A stretch of DNA of 64,000 bases from Streptomyces puniciscabiei. Its GTDB lineage: Bacteria > Actinomycetota > Actinomycetes > Streptomycetales > Streptomycetaceae. The notes under the pieces are model-generated. The model ran no database searches and was not told where the DNA came from. It saw only the letters and a program-made list of their open reading frames with translations. How positions within the stretch are numbered: the stretch's first letter is position 1; every line of letters begins with the position of its first letter. Position numbers and translations under genes: made by a program. Location: NCBI RefSeq assembly GCF_006715785.1, contig NZ_VFNX01000001.1:4072001-4136000 (forward strand), read 5' to 3'. Shown piece after piece: positions 8,585-17,072 of this stretch.

Positions 8585-9769
8585 ATGTCAGGCCACGACC
8601 TGTTCTGTCCGCCCCGCCGCTTCCGCCGCGGGGCCGCCCTGACATTGGTCTTCGCCGGCGTCCTGGTCACCGGCGCCGCCACCGGCTCCTTCCCGGAACC
8701 CGACGCCGCCGCACCGGTGGCGTCCGCCCGGAAGGCCGCTTCCTCCCCGAAGGGTGCGGCCACCGGGCACGAGGACGTGCAGAAGGCCGCCGCCGAGGCG
8801 ATGGCCGACGGCAAGTCCCCGATGGAGGCCGCCGAGCGGGCCGTCAGCCGCAGCGGGGACCGCTGGGGCGCGGTGTACAGCGAGGGCGAGTACCAGGAGT
8901 TCCAGGAGTCCCTCGAGGGCCGCTACACCGGCGTCGGCCTGTGGGCGCGGCGCGAGCGGGACGGCCGGATCGAGGTGACCAAGGTCCAGCCGGGCTCGCC
9001 GGCCGCCGCCGCGGGGATCCGCACGGGCGACCGGCTGCGCAGCGTGGACGGCGAGCGGGTCGACGGCCGTCCGGTCACCGACGTGGTCTCCTTACTGCGC
9101 GGAGACGCCGAGGACGCGCCCGCCGGTACGGCCGTGACGCTCGGCCTGCAGCGCGGCACGCGCGCGTGGACCGAGACACTGCACCGGGCCCGCCTGTCCA
9201 CCGACGCCGTGACCGTGCACCGGCTGCCCGGCGGGGTCACCGTCATCAGGATCGCCGCGTTCACCAAGGGCTCCGGCGCCGCCGTACGCGCCGCGGTACG
9301 GCGGGCCCCGGCCGACGCCGGGATCGTGCTCGACCTGCGCGGCAACTCGGGCGGCCTGGTCACCGAGGCGGTGGACACCGCCTCCGCCTTCCTCGACGGC
9401 GGCCTGGTCGCCACGTACGACGTCGACGGCGCCCAGCGCTCCCTGCACGCCGACCCCGGCGGCGACACCACCCGGCCCCTGGTCACCCTGGTCGACGGCG
9501 GCACGATGAGCGCGGCCGAGATGCTCACCGGGGCCCTGCAGGACCGCGGCCGCGCGGTGGTGATCGGCTCGCGCACCTTCGGCAAGGGGTCCATCCAGAT
9601 GCCGACGACCCTGCCCGACGGCTCGGTGGCCGAGCTGACCGTCGGCCACTACCGCACCCCCTCCGGCCACGCGGTCGACGGCCGGGGCATCACCCCTGAC
9701 CTGGAGGCGGGCTCGCAGGCCCTGACGCGGGCCGAGACGGTTCTCACGGGGCTGGGCGACGCGTCGTAG
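8585..9769 (+). CDS. S41-family (CtpA/tail-specific) PDZ protease, TTA-containing
   Basis: C-terminal processing protease of 394 residues, exported or membrane-anchored through an N-terminal hydrophobic segment (about residues 18-35). A PDZ domain spans about 110-190. The S41 core follows, with the nucleophile region GGTMSAAEM and the catalytic lysine in GSRTFGKGSIQM. It probably trims or degrades extracytoplasmic proteins. Codon 170 (9092-9094, inside the PDZ region, residues DVVSLLR) is TTA, the only TTA codon I noticed in an intact gene of this window, which makes translation potentially dependent on the bldA tRNA-Leu. It sits between ftsEX and smpB but has its own promoter-like hexamer. 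It may act on cell-wall or division proteins (inference from context only). Confidence 0.88.
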   Translation: MSGHDLFCPPRRFRRGAALTLVFAGVLVTGAATGSFPEPDAAAPVASARKAASSPKGAATGHEDVQKAAAEAMADGKSPMEAAERAVSRSGDRWGAVYSEGEYQEFQESLEGRYTGVGLWARRERDGRIEVTKVQPGSPAAAAGIRTGDRLRSVDGERVDGRPVTDVVSLLRGDAEDAPAGTAVTLGLQRGTRAWTETLHRARLSTDAVTVHRLPGGVTVIRIAAFTKGSGAAVRAAVRRAPADAGIVLDLRGNSGGLVTEAVDTASAFLDGGLVATYDVDGAQRSLHADPGGDTTRPLVTLVDGGTMSAAEMLTGALQDRGRAVVIGSRTFGKGSIQMPTTLPDGSVAELTVGHYRTPSGHAVDGRGITPDLEAGSQALTRAETVLTGLGDAS

Positions 9770-9835
9770 CCCCTCGTCATCACCCGTAATCGGCTGTACG
9801 CGCACCCCCGGTGTGGTGCCAAAATGGTCGGCACT

Positions 9836-10315
9836 ATGGCTAAGGAAAAAGGGCGCAAGCTGATCGCGCAGAACAAGAAGGCGCGGCACGACTACCACAT
9901 CCTCGACACCTACGAGGCCGGTCTGGTCCTCATGGGCACCGAGGTGAAGTCGCTGCGCCAGGGGCGGGCCTCGCTGGTCGACGGCTTCGTGCAGCTGGAC
10001 GGTCACGAGGCGTGGCTGCACAACGTGCACGTCCCGGAGTACAGCCAGGGCACGTGGACCAACCACAGCGCCCGCCGCAAGCGCAAGCTGCTGCTGCACC
10101 GGGCGGAGATCGACAAGCTGGAGTCCAAGTCCCAGGAGACGGGTCACACGATCGTGCCCCTCGCCCTGTACTTCAAGGACGGCCGCGCCAAGATCGAGAT
10201 CGCGCTCGCCAAGGGCAAGAAGGAGTACGACAAGCGCCAGACCCTGCGCGAGAAGCAGGACCGGCGCGAGGCGGACCGCGCGATGGCGGCGGTCCGGCGC
10301 AAGCAGCGGGGCTAG
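9836..10315 (+). CDS. smpB: SsrA-binding protein SmpB
   Basis: 159-residue tmRNA partner. It binds the tRNA-like domain of tmRNA and delivers it to stalled ribosomes for trans-translation. The conserved oligonucleotide-binding barrel is visible, including [16 protein letters not shown] and FVQ, the sequence [23 protein letters not shown], and a basic C-terminal tail ([16 protein letters not shown]) that enters the mRNA channel. I chose the ATG at 9836 (MAKEKGRK), the family N-terminus; an ATG four codons upstream is in frame. There is no Shine-Dalgarno sequence; AATGGT ends 7 nt upstream and may be a leaderless -10. The partner ssrA lies about 100 bp downstream. Confidence 0.97.
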   Translation: MAKEKGRKLIAQNKKARHDYHILDTYEAGLVLMGTEVKSLRQGRASLVDGFVQLDGHEAWLHNVHVPEYSQGTWTNHSARRKRKLLLHRAEIDKLESKSQETGHTIVPLALYFKDGRAKIEIALAKGKKEYDKRQTLREKQDRREADRAMAAVRRKQRG

Positions 10316-10362
10316 CGGCGCGGCCGGTGGGAATACGCTGGCACGGGCCTGCGTTGTTCCCG

Positions 10363-10368
10363 TACGAT
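10363..10368 (+). promoter_or_regulatory. Possible -10 of the ssrA promoter
   Basis: TACGAT lies about 50 nt before the mature 5' end of tmRNA, which would leave a precursor leader for RNase P. A similar TACGCT occurs about 30 nt earlier. No -35 is clear. Confidence 0.35.
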
Positions 10369-10419
10369 GGCACCAGCACCGGACGTCAGCGCCCGGTGTG
10401 AACCTTGAGAAATCAACAT

Positions 10420-10788
10420 GGGGATGATCGGTTTCGACAGCGGCTGTCGAAGCAGGGGAAGCGTGTCGAGGAAGCGGCCATGATCTCGTAAACCACAGGC
10501 CGAAAAAAATAATCGCCAACACCAAGCGCGATTCCTTCGCCCTCGCTGCCTAAGTAGCGACTTGCGAAGTGTCAGCCCGGGGCTGTTCCCGACCCGGATC
10601 CTGGCATCAGCTAGGGAACTAAACCTCGATCCCGGTCACGGGGTGAAGAGGGAAACCAAACAGTGACTGGGCCCGTCGGCGACTTGTTCGCGTGATCGCC
10701 GGGGCCGAGAAAAGCGAAGCGGACTGCACACGGAGAAGCCCTGATTCCGCACCGTTGGACGCGGGTTCGATTCCCGCCATCTCCACGA
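10420..10788 (+). ncRNA. ssrA: Transfer-messenger RNA (tmRNA)
   Basis: RNA that rescues stalled ribosomes and tags the nascent peptide for proteolysis. The 5' end GGGGATGATCGGTTTCGACA and the 3' T-arm GGGTTCGATTCCC with acceptor CATCTCC are diagnostic. The 7-nt acceptor arms pair with G-U wobbles. The tag frame resumes at GCC 10515 and reads ANTKRDSFALAA before TAA at 10551. The mature tail is encoded as ACGA rather than ACCA, so CCA must be added after processing. The call ends at 10788 to include those positions. A terminator hairpin follows. Confidence 0.97.
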
Positions 10789-10815
10789 GGCCCCTCCGGG
10801 GGTTCAGCCCCATGT

Positions 10816-10848
10816 AACGGCCCCGTCGCTTTCAGCGGCGGGGCCGTT
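10816..10848 (+). terminator. Terminator hairpin after tmRNA
   Basis: AACGGCCCCGTCGCT pairs with AGCGGCGGGGCCGTT (one G-T) around TTC, about 30 nt past the tmRNA 3' end. There is no long T run, as is common in this genus. Confidence 0.7.
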
Positions 10849-10903
10849 GGCGTCGGGCAGCGCCGTGGGGGTGCGTCGCCATTGCCGGGTGCGGGCGGGT
10901 GGT

Positions 10904-10943
10904 GGGTTGCTCGCGCAGTTCCCCGCGCCCCTAAGGGAGCTGC
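10904..10943. repeat. Dispersed intergenic repeat, copy A (CGCGCAGTTCCCCGCGCCCC)
   Basis: It shares the core TCGCGCAGTTCCCCGCGCCC with copies at 20664 and 25663, followed by a GGGGC-type inverted half. This copy runs into the last codons of the neighbouring MFS gene, whose stop is at 10931-10933. It is a recurrent Streptomyces intergenic palindrome of unknown role. Confidence 0.7.
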
Positions 10944-12154
10944 AGCGCCGTCGGCTTCAAGGTCGTGCCGCCTGCGCGGGTGAGCGAAGCCACCCCCAGC
11001 GCCAGCGTGGCTCCGGCCGCTGGTACGAGGTATGCGGAGGCCGGCGAGAGGTGCTCCGCCGCCCAGCCTCCCGTCGCCGAGCCGCACGCGATCCCCGTCA
11101 GCAGCCCCGTCACCACCAGGCTCATCCCCTCGTTGAGCCGGTCCTCCGGTGTGCGGCGCTGTACCAGGGTCATCGCCGTGACCATCGTCGGAGCCGTCGC
11201 CATCCCCGCCACCAGCAGCGCACCCGCCAGTGCCCACAGGGAACCGGTGAGGCCCGCGGCCAGCCAGGGCAGGGTCATCAGCGCGGCCATCGCCGCCAGG
11301 CAGTGGCCGAGCCGTACCCCCGCCGGCCGTACCGCCCCGTACACCAGGCCCGCCGCACAGGAGCCCGCCGCCTGCAGGGCGAGGACCGCGCCGGCCGCCG
11401 TGCGGTGACCCTGCGCGTCGGCGTAGGCGATCGTGACGACCTCCATGGAGCCGAACACCGCCCCGGTGGCGGTGAAACAGGCCAGCAGTGGCGGGATGCC
11501 CGGGCTGCGCAGCGGCGAGGGTGCCTGGGAACGGGCCCGCGGCGGCGGCTCGGTGCTCCGCTGGGCGGTGAACAGGAGCATGCCGGCGAACAGCAGCCCC
11601 GCGCCCGTGAGCGTGCCCGCCTCCGGGAAGAACGTGCCGGTGAGGAAGGAGGCCAGCACCGGGCCGAGCATGAAGCACAGCTCGTCCGCGGCCTGTTCGA
11701 AGGAGTTCGCGGCGTGCAGCGCGCCCGGCTCGTCGCGCAGCAGATGGGCCCAGCGGGCGCGGGACAGGCCGCCGATGTTGGGGGTGGCCGCGGTGAGGGC
11801 GTAGGCGGCGAACAGGGTCCAGTCCGGGGCGCCGTAGCGCACGCAGAACAGCAGAGCCAGGCTGCCGAGCACGGAGACGAGCGTGGCCGGTACGGCGACC
11901 CGGGCCTGCCCGTGCCGGTCCACGAGGCGGGCGACCCAGGGCCCGGCCAGCGCGGTCGCCGCGAGACCGGTCGCGGTGACGGCACCGGCCAGGGCGTAGG
12001 AGCCCCGCGAGCCGGCGATCATCACGACGGCGCTCACGCTGAACATGCCCATGGGCAGCCGGGCGAGGAGGTTGCCGGTGGTGAAGGCGCGGGCACCGGG
12101 GAGCGAGAAGAGGCGGCGGTAGGTGCCGGTGGTCCTGGACATGACGGAAGGCAT
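10931..12154 (-). CDS. MFS transporter, drug-efflux type
   Basis: 407-residue major facilitator with about 12 hydrophobic helices in two bundles and a basic loop after helix 2 (ARLVDRHGQARV), the MFS motif-A region. It probably exports a small molecule or drug; the substrate cannot be told. The ATG at 12154 has GAGGG about 8 nt upstream. It is divergently transcribed from a LysR regulator only 84 bp away, so the regulator probably controls it. The 3' end overlaps a dispersed intergenic repeat, so the last residues may be repeat-derived. Confidence 0.85.
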   Translation of the reverse strand: MPSVMSRTTGTYRRLFSLPGARAFTTGNLLARLPMGMFSVSAVVMIAGSRGSYALAGAVTATGLAATALAGPWVARLVDRHGQARVAVPATLVSVLGSLALLFCVRYGAPDWTLFAAYALTAATPNIGGLSRARWAHLLRDEPGALHAANSFEQAADELCFMLGPVLASFLTGTFFPEAGTLTGAGLLFAGMLLFTAQRSTEPPPRARSQAPSPLRSPGIPPLLACFTATGAVFGSMEVVTIAYADAQGHRTAAGAVLALQAAGSCAAGLVYGAVRPAGVRLGHCLAAMAALMTLPWLAAGLTGSLWALAGALLVAGMATAPTMVTAMTLVQRRTPEDRLNEGMSLVVTGLLTGIACGSATGGWAAEHLSPASAYLVPAAGATLALGVASLTRAGGTTLKPTALQLP

Positions 12155-12225
12155 GGATTCACCCTCGCCCCGAGTGGATCACGGGGTCCAACACCTTCTC
12201 GGTGCCGATTCACGCACGTGCGTTG

Positions 12226-12231
12226 TAAGTT
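12226..12231 (+). promoter_or_regulatory. -10 hexamer of a leaderless LysR promoter
   Basis: TAAGTT lies 7 nt before the LysR ATG, with no Shine-Dalgarno sequence, inside the short divergent intergenic region that also carries the MFS promoter. Confidence 0.5.
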
Positions 12232-12238
12232 CACGGTC

Positions 12239-13210
12239 ATGCCCGCCCCCGCCGACATGGACCCCCGTCTCCTGCGCGCCTTCGTCGCCGTGGCCGAGGA
12301 ACTGCACTTCACCCGGGCCGCGGCCCGTCTGTACGTCGCCCAGCAGGCGCTCAGCCGGGACGTACGGCGGCTGGAGCGGGAGCTGGGCGCCGAGCTGTTC
12401 GTGCGGACGACCCGGCAGGTGACCCTGACCGCGGACGGCGTACGGCTGCTGCCGCACGCCCGGCGGGTCCTCGCCGCCCAGGACGACCTGCTCGCCGCCT
12501 TCGCCCCCGGCCGGTCCCGCCCGCTGCTGGTGGACCTCAACTCCGCGGGCCTGGTCACCGGCCGCCGGGTGCTGCACCGGGCCCGCGAACTCGCCCCGGA
12601 CTGCGAGCTGATGGCCCGTTACGAGAGCGGTCTGACCGGGGCGGCCGCCGAGCTGCTGGCCGGCCGGCTGGACGCCTCCTTCGGCCGTTTCGCCGGCCTG
12701 GACCCGGCGCTGCGCTCCGGTCTGGAGCAGCAGCCGGTGCGGTACGAGCCGATGGCCGTCGTCCTGCCCGAGGACCATCCGCTGGCCGCCCGCGCCGAGG
12801 TGCCGGTGGCCGCGCTGGCCGGCGAGACCGTGTACGCCGGTGCCGGGAACCCGCGCACCCTGGAGTGGACCGACCTGGCGACCCGGCTCTTCGAGGGGCG
12901 GGGCATCCGGCTCGCCGCGCCCCTGCCGCTGGCCGTCGGGGACGAGGAGTTCGTGCGGATCATGGCCAAGAACCGGCATCCGGTGCTGGCCGTCGTGGAC
13001 TTCCCGGCGCTGCCCCGCACGGTGCGCAGGCCGCTCGTCGATCCCGTCCCGCTGTCGCCGGTCTCCCTGGTGTGGCGCAAGGGGCTGGTCCATCCCGGGC
13101 TGGACGCGCTGCGCCGGGCGGCGGCGGAGCTCGCGGGGGAGCAGGGGTGGCTGCGGCGGCCCGCCGGGGGATGGATTCCCGCCGTCGACGCCGGTGTCAT
13201 GCACCCGTGA
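12239..13210 (+). CDS. LysR-family transcriptional regulator
   Basis: 323-residue DNA-binding regulator. The N-terminal winged HTH is typical (LLRAFVAVAEELHFTRAAARLYVAQQALSRDVRRLERELG shape, residues about 9-50; helix 3 begins near AQQALS). A periplasmic-binding-like effector domain follows from about 95 to 300. LysR proteins usually control the divergent neighbour, here the MFS exporter. The start at 12239 begins just upstream of the HTH; longer in-frame extensions lie over the opposite-strand gene and are artefacts. The effector is unknown. A nitrate transporter follows 158 bp downstream, but probably in its own unit. Confidence 0.9.
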   Translation: MPAPADMDPRLLRAFVAVAEELHFTRAAARLYVAQQALSRDVRRLERELGAELFVRTTRQVTLTADGVRLLPHARRVLAAQDDLLAAFAPGRSRPLLVDLNSAGLVTGRRVLHRARELAPDCELMARYESGLTGAAAELLAGRLDASFGRFAGLDPALRSGLEQQPVRYEPMAVVLPEDHPLAARAEVPVAALAGETVYAGAGNPRTLEWTDLATRLFEGRGIRLAAPLPLAVGDEEFVRIMAKNRHPVLAVVDFPALPRTVRRPLVDPVPLSPVSLVWRKGLVHPGLDALRRAAAELAGEQGWLRRPAGGWIPAVDAGVMHP

Positions 13211-13271
13211 GCGGGCCTCACCGACCGGTCCCCGGCAGAGTGAGAGCAACGTTCCCTTCCGGTCACCCACA

Positions 13272-13303
13272 GCCACAGACAGGAAACGCGCCCTCCCTAC
13301 CTT
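13272..13303 (+). promoter_or_regulatory. Candidate GlnR box and -10 upstream of narK
   Basis: GCCAC-N6-GAAAC at 13272-13287 resembles the GlnR half-site pair GTnAC-N6-GAAAC, with a further GTCAC just upstream at 13262-13266. TACCTT at 13298-13303 could be the -10. GlnR control of nitrate assimilation is established in Streptomyces; the site here is my reading only. Confidence 0.4.
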
Positions 13304-13368
13304 CGGGCTGAGTCAGTCGATGGCAGGTCGACGGCAGACCTGGCAGCCGTAGCCCCCGTGGAGGCGTG

Positions 13369-14748
13369 ATGACAGCCCCAGCCCCAACAGCCCCAACCCG
13401 TCGCAGTGGCCGCTGGATCGAGCGCTGGGACCCGGAGGACGAGGGATTCTGGAAGGCGACCGGGGAACGGATCGCCAATCGGAACCTGTGGTTCTCCGTC
13501 CTCTCGGAGCACATCGGCTTCTCCATCTGGACCCTGTGGTCCGTCCTCGTGCTGTTCATGGGCCCGGAGTACGGCCTCACGCCCGCCGACAAGTTCCTGC
13601 TGACCTCGATGGTCACCCTCGTCGGCGCGGTCGTGCGCGTCCCCTACACCTTCGCCGTGGCCGTCTTCGGCGGCCGCAACTGGACGATCATCTCCGCGAG
13701 CCTGCTGCTCATCCCGACGATCGCGGCCTTCGCGGTCATGAAGCCGGGCACGTCCTTCACCACGTTCCTGGTCGTCGGCCTGCTGGCCGGCATCGGCGGC
13801 GGCAACTTCGCCTCCTCCATGACCAACATCAACGCCTTCTTCCCGCTGAGGAAGAAGGGCTGGGCGCTGGGCCTGAACGCGGGCGGCGGCAACATCGGCG
13901 TGGCGGCGATCCAGCTGGTGGCCCTCGCGGTCATCGGTGCCGGCGGCGGCCCGCGCGTCCTGCTGGGCATCTACATCCCGCTGATCGTCGTGGCCGCCGT
14001 GCTCGCCGCCGTCTTCATGGACAACCTGGCGACGGTGAAGAACGACACCGGCGCGGCCAAGGACGCCGCGAAGGACGCCCACACCTGGATCATGTCGTTC
14101 CTGTACATCGGCACCTTCGGCTCCTTCATCGGCTACAGCTTCGCCTTCGGCCAGGTGCTGACGAACCAGTTCGGCCGGACCCCGCTGCAGGCGACGTACC
14201 TCACCTTCATGGGCCCGCTGCTCGGCTCGCTGGTCCGGCCCATCGGCGGGCGGCTCGCGGACCGCTTCGGCGGCGCCCGCATCACCCTGTGGAACTACGT
14301 CGCCATGGCCGCCGCCACCGCCGTCCTGGTCGCCGCGAGCCAGCAGAAGTCGCTGCCGCTGTTCGCCGGCGTGTTCGTGGTGCTGTTCGTGCTCAGCGGA
14401 CTCGGCAACGGCTCGACGTTCAAGATGATCCCGGGCATCTTCCAGACCAAGGCCCTGGCCAAGGGCCTGGAGGGGGAGGCGGCGGTGCTCTACGGCCGGC
14501 GCCTGTCCGGCGCCTCCATGGGCCTGATCGGCGCGGTCGGCGCGCTCGGCGGGGTCGGCATCAACCTGGCCTTCCGCCAGTCCTTCCTCTCCTACGGTTC
14601 CGGAACCGGGGCGTTCGTCGCCTTCCTCGCCTACTACGGGGTCTGCTTCGCGGTGACGTGGGCCGTATACCTTCGCCGCCCGGCGCGCGAGGCGGTGCAA
14701 GCTGCGGCTTCGGAGACGAAGGCGCAGCTCAGCTACGCGGAAGTGTGA
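13369..14748 (+). CDS. narK: Nitrate/nitrite transporter NarK
   Basis: 459-residue MFS transporter of the nitrate/nitrite porter family, with 12 predicted helices. Two glycine-rich nitrate-signature segments are visible: AGIGGGNFASSMTNINAFFP (helix 5 region) and GLGNGSTFKMIPGIF (helix 11 region). It takes up nitrate or exports nitrite across the cytoplasmic membrane. GGAGG at 13360-13364 favours ATG 13369 over the GTG one codon earlier. The next gene encodes the nitrate-assimilation regulator, so the pair is functionally linked. The NarK1 or NarK2 type cannot be decided here. Confidence 0.92.
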   Translation: MTAPAPTAPTRRSGRWIERWDPEDEGFWKATGERIANRNLWFSVLSEHIGFSIWTLWSVLVLFMGPEYGLTPADKFLLTSMVTLVGAVVRVPYTFAVAVFGGRNWTIISASLLLIPTIAAFAVMKPGTSFTTFLVVGLLAGIGGGNFASSMTNINAFFPLRKKGWALGLNAGGGNIGVAAIQLVALAVIGAGGGPRVLLGIYIPLIVVAAVLAAVFMDNLATVKNDTGAAKDAAKDAHTWIMSFLYIGTFGSFIGYSFAFGQVLTNQFGRTPLQATYLTFMGPLLGSLVRPIGGRLADRFGGARITLWNYVAMAAATAVLVAASQQKSLPLFAGVFVVLFVLSGLGNGSTFKMIPGIFQTKALAKGLEGEAAVLYGRRLSGASMGLIGAVGALGGVGINLAFRQSFLSYGSGTGAFVAFLAYYGVCFAVTWAVYLRRPAREAVQAAASETKAQLSYAEV

Positions 14749-14775
14749 CGTAACACCGGTGCAATGAAGCCGAAC

Positions 14776-14805
14776 CGAGCCTGTCACGCGCCGTTGACAG
14801 GCTCG
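14776..14805. promoter_or_regulatory. Perfect 11-bp inverted repeat between narK and nnaR
   Basis: CGAGCCTGTCA and TGACAGGCTCG flank an 8-nt spacer. No T run follows, so it may be a regulator-binding site at the nnaR promoter (TTGACA lies in its right arm), or a factor-assisted terminator of narK. Confidence 0.5.
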
Positions 14806-14836
14806 ATTCGCGCGCCGGCCAGCTAGGAGAGCCTCC

Positions 14837-16006
14837 ATGTACGACGAAGAGCAGCACCCCGGGCCCCGTGGCGCCCTTGAGCACGGTCCGCTCGCGGGAT
14901 TCACCGTGGGCGTCACCGCCGCGCGCCGGGCCGACGAGCTGGGCGCCCTGCTCCAGCGGCGCGGTGCCGCCGTCCTGCACGCACCGGCCCTGCGCATCGT
15001 GCCGCTGGCCGACGACGGCGAGCTCCTCGCCGCGACGAAGGAGATCATCGACCAGGTGCCCGACGTGGTCGTGGCCACCACGGCGATCGGTTTCCGGGGC
15101 TGGATAGAGGCCGCCGACGGCTGGGGCCTGGGCGAGCAGCTGCTCGGCGGGCTGCGCGGCGCCGAGCTCCTGGCCAGGGGCCCCAAGGTCAAGGGCGCGA
15201 TCCGCGCGGCCGGGCTGACGGAGGAGTGGTCGCCCTCCTCGGAATCACTGGCCGAGGTCCTGGACCGCCTGCTGGAGGAGGGCGTCGACGGCCGCCGTAT
15301 CGCCGTACAGCTGCACGGCGAACCGCTGCCCGGCTTCGTCGAATCCCTGCGGGCCGGCGGGGCGGAGGTCGTCCCGGTCCCGGTGTACCGGTGGATGCCC
15401 CCGGAGGACGTCACCCCGCTGGACCGCCTGCTGGACGCGACGGTCTCCCGCTCCCTGGACGCGCTGACCTTCACGAGCGCGCCCGCTGCCGCGTCCCTGC
15501 TCTCCCGGGCGGAGACCCGGGGTCTGCTGGAGGAGCTCCTGTCGGCCCTGGCGCACGACGTCCTGCCGGCCTGCGTGGGCCCGGTGACGGCGCTCCCCCT
15601 CCAGGCCCACGGTGTGGACACGATCCAGCCGGAACGCTTCCGCCTGGGCCCCCTGGTCCAGCTCCTGTGCCAGGAACTCCCGGCCCGTGCCCGCGCGTTG
15701 CCGATCGCCGGGCACCGGGTGGAGATCCGGGGCCACGCGGTCCTCGTGGACGGCGACCTCAAGCCGGTCCCCCCGGCCGGCATGTCCCTGCTCCGGGCCC
15801 TGTCCCGCCGCCCCGGGTGGGTGGTCCCCCGGGCGGACCTCCTGCGCGCCCTGCCGGGCGCGGGCCGCGACGAACACGCGGTGGAGACGGCGATGGCGAG
15901 GCTTCGTACGGCCCTCGGCGCGCCGAAGCTGATCCAGACGGTGGTCAAGCGCGGCTACCGCCTGGCCCTCGACCCGGCTGCGGACGCGAAGTACGCGGAC
16001 GCGTAG
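14837..16006 (+). CDS. nnaR: HemD-like winged-helix regulator of nitrate assimilation
   Basis: 389-residue fusion. Residues about 15-265 have the uroporphyrinogen-III-synthase (HemD) fold (VGVTAARRADELGALLQRRG, LTFTSAPAA, VGPVTALPL), and residues about 290-380 form an OmpR-type winged helix (GMSLLRALSRRPGWVVPRADLL, AVETAMARLR, IQTVVKRGYRL). In S. coelicolor a protein with this architecture, NnaR, co-activates nitrate/nitrite assimilation genes with GlnR. The narK neighbour supports the same role here. A catalytic HemD role is less likely because of the fused DNA-binding domain and the locus. TAGGAGAG lies about 7 nt before the ATG. Confidence 0.9.
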   Translation: MYDEEQHPGPRGALEHGPLAGFTVGVTAARRADELGALLQRRGAAVLHAPALRIVPLADDGELLAATKEIIDQVPDVVVATTAIGFRGWIEAADGWGLGEQLLGGLRGAELLARGPKVKGAIRAAGLTEEWSPSSESLAEVLDRLLEEGVDGRRIAVQLHGEPLPGFVESLRAGGAEVVPVPVYRWMPPEDVTPLDRLLDATVSRSLDALTFTSAPAAASLLSRAETRGLLEELLSALAHDVLPACVGPVTALPLQAHGVDTIQPERFRLGPLVQLLCQELPARARALPIAGHRVEIRGHAVLVDGDLKPVPPAGMSLLRALSRRPGWVVPRADLLRALPGAGRDEHAVETAMARLRTALGAPKLIQTVVKRGYRLALDPAADAKYADA

Positions 16007-16186
16007 CCGGGCCCCGGCCTCAGGCCAGAAACGAATCTCGTTCAATGCTGCACAATGGGCGGCGGATAAAATCGGCCACAATAATCCGGCCAAAATCGAG
16101 CCGCACCTTCGAGTGGGTTTTTCCCGAAAAATACTCAACCGAATATTGCGGCCGCGCCAACACCTCCCGGGCCGCGTGGACACTTG

Positions 16187-16234
16187 TTGACATGCTTCCT
16201 GCTGAACTGCATGATCAAGAATGTAAGTGATCAT
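16187..16234 (+). promoter_or_regulatory. Promoter with overlapping operator palindrome
   Basis: TTGACA (16187-16192), 17 nt, then CATGAT as a fair -10. Overlapping the -10 and extending past it is an exact inverted repeat ATGATCA-N10-TGATCAT (16211-16234), well placed for a repressor. The surrounding 16010-16250 is unusually AT-rich for this genome. Confidence 0.6.
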
Positions 16235-16252
16235 GGAAGTGAAGGGGGAAGA

Positions 16253-16993
16253 ATGTCTTCGCGGTACGTGGCCGGGGTTGAGGGAATATGCGAGTCCCTC
16301 TCGGAGAACAGTTACGACCTGATCCCCGGTGACCGGGTGAAGGAGCTGCTCCTGGCCCGGTCCGAAAACGCACTGGACGATCTGGACGCCTTCCGCGAAT
16401 CGTGGAACAGGATGCCGCTCGACGGCTACATGGCCGACGGGGGCCGCTACCGGCGCCGGCGCCACGCCACACTGAGCGCGCCGCGCGCCGGAGACGACTA
16501 CCGGGTGGAGCCTCGGCAGCCGCACTACCAGACGCTGGACTACAACACCCTCAACGGCGGGGTCGCCCGGCACTACGAGCCGTTCGAGGACGACATCCTC
16601 CGCGGCAACACGATGGACGGCCTGGTCCGGCTGGGGGCGGGTGTCTTCGGCCGCCTCGCTCCCTACTCGGCCTGGCACATCGAGGCGCACCAGTTCCGTA
16701 TCGAGGTGAACGGCGAGGAGATCGGCAAGCCCACCCCCGAGGGCGTTCACCGGGACGGTGTCACCTTCGTACTGATGGCGATGATCGGCCGCAAGAACGC
16801 CATCGGCGGCGAGAGCACCATTTTCAACCTGGAGAAGGAGCCGGTGGCGAAATTCACGCTGTCCGACGTCCTGGACGTCGCCCTCGTCAACGACGAAAGG
16901 GTTTACCACGGCGTCTCGCCCATCGAGCAGGTGGATCCGCAGACCCCCGCCTCGCGTGACGTACTGGTGATCACCTACCGTCACAAGGCCTGA
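16253..16993 (+). CDS. 2-oxoglutarate/Fe(II) dioxygenase, free amino-acid hydroxylase type
   Basis: 246-residue member of the 2OG-Fe dioxygenase family (PF10014-like, which includes bacterial L-isoleucine dioxygenase). The iron triad is visible as H166-x-D168 in GVHRDGVTF and H219 in YHGVSP, and R235 or R243 can bind 2-oxoglutarate. Members hydroxylate free amino acids such as isoleucine, methionine or leucine; the substrate here is unknown. The ATG at 16253 follows AAGGGGGA. A LysE-type exporter begins 79 bp downstream, suggesting the hydroxylated product is exported. The AT-rich leader and operator palindrome suggest a regulated, possibly acquired cassette. Confidence 0.8.
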   Translation: MSSRYVAGVEGICESLSENSYDLIPGDRVKELLLARSENALDDLDAFRESWNRMPLDGYMADGGRYRRRRHATLSAPRAGDDYRVEPRQPHYQTLDYNTLNGGVARHYEPFEDDILRGNTMDGLVRLGAGVFGRLAPYSAWHIEAHQFRIEVNGEEIGKPTPEGVHRDGVTFVLMAMIGRKNAIGGESTIFNLEKEPVAKFTLSDVLDVALVNDERVYHGVSPIEQVDPQTPASRDVLVITYRHKA

Positions 16994-17072
16994 CATCACC
17001 ATGTGTGCGGGGGGCGCGTGTCGGCGCCCCGCACGTCTCACGTCGTTCGAGCGAGGAAACGGGGAAAGGCAA

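Noticed and set aside
10748..10860. Integration site with an element at the tmRNA 3' end
   Set aside because: tmRNA genes are frequent attB sites, but no integrase, no duplicated tmRNA end and only ordinary core genes follow.
10847..12238. Long in-frame extension upstream of the LysR gene
   Set aside because: It overlaps the whole MFS gene on the other strand; the LysR HTH begins at 12239 with its own promoter.
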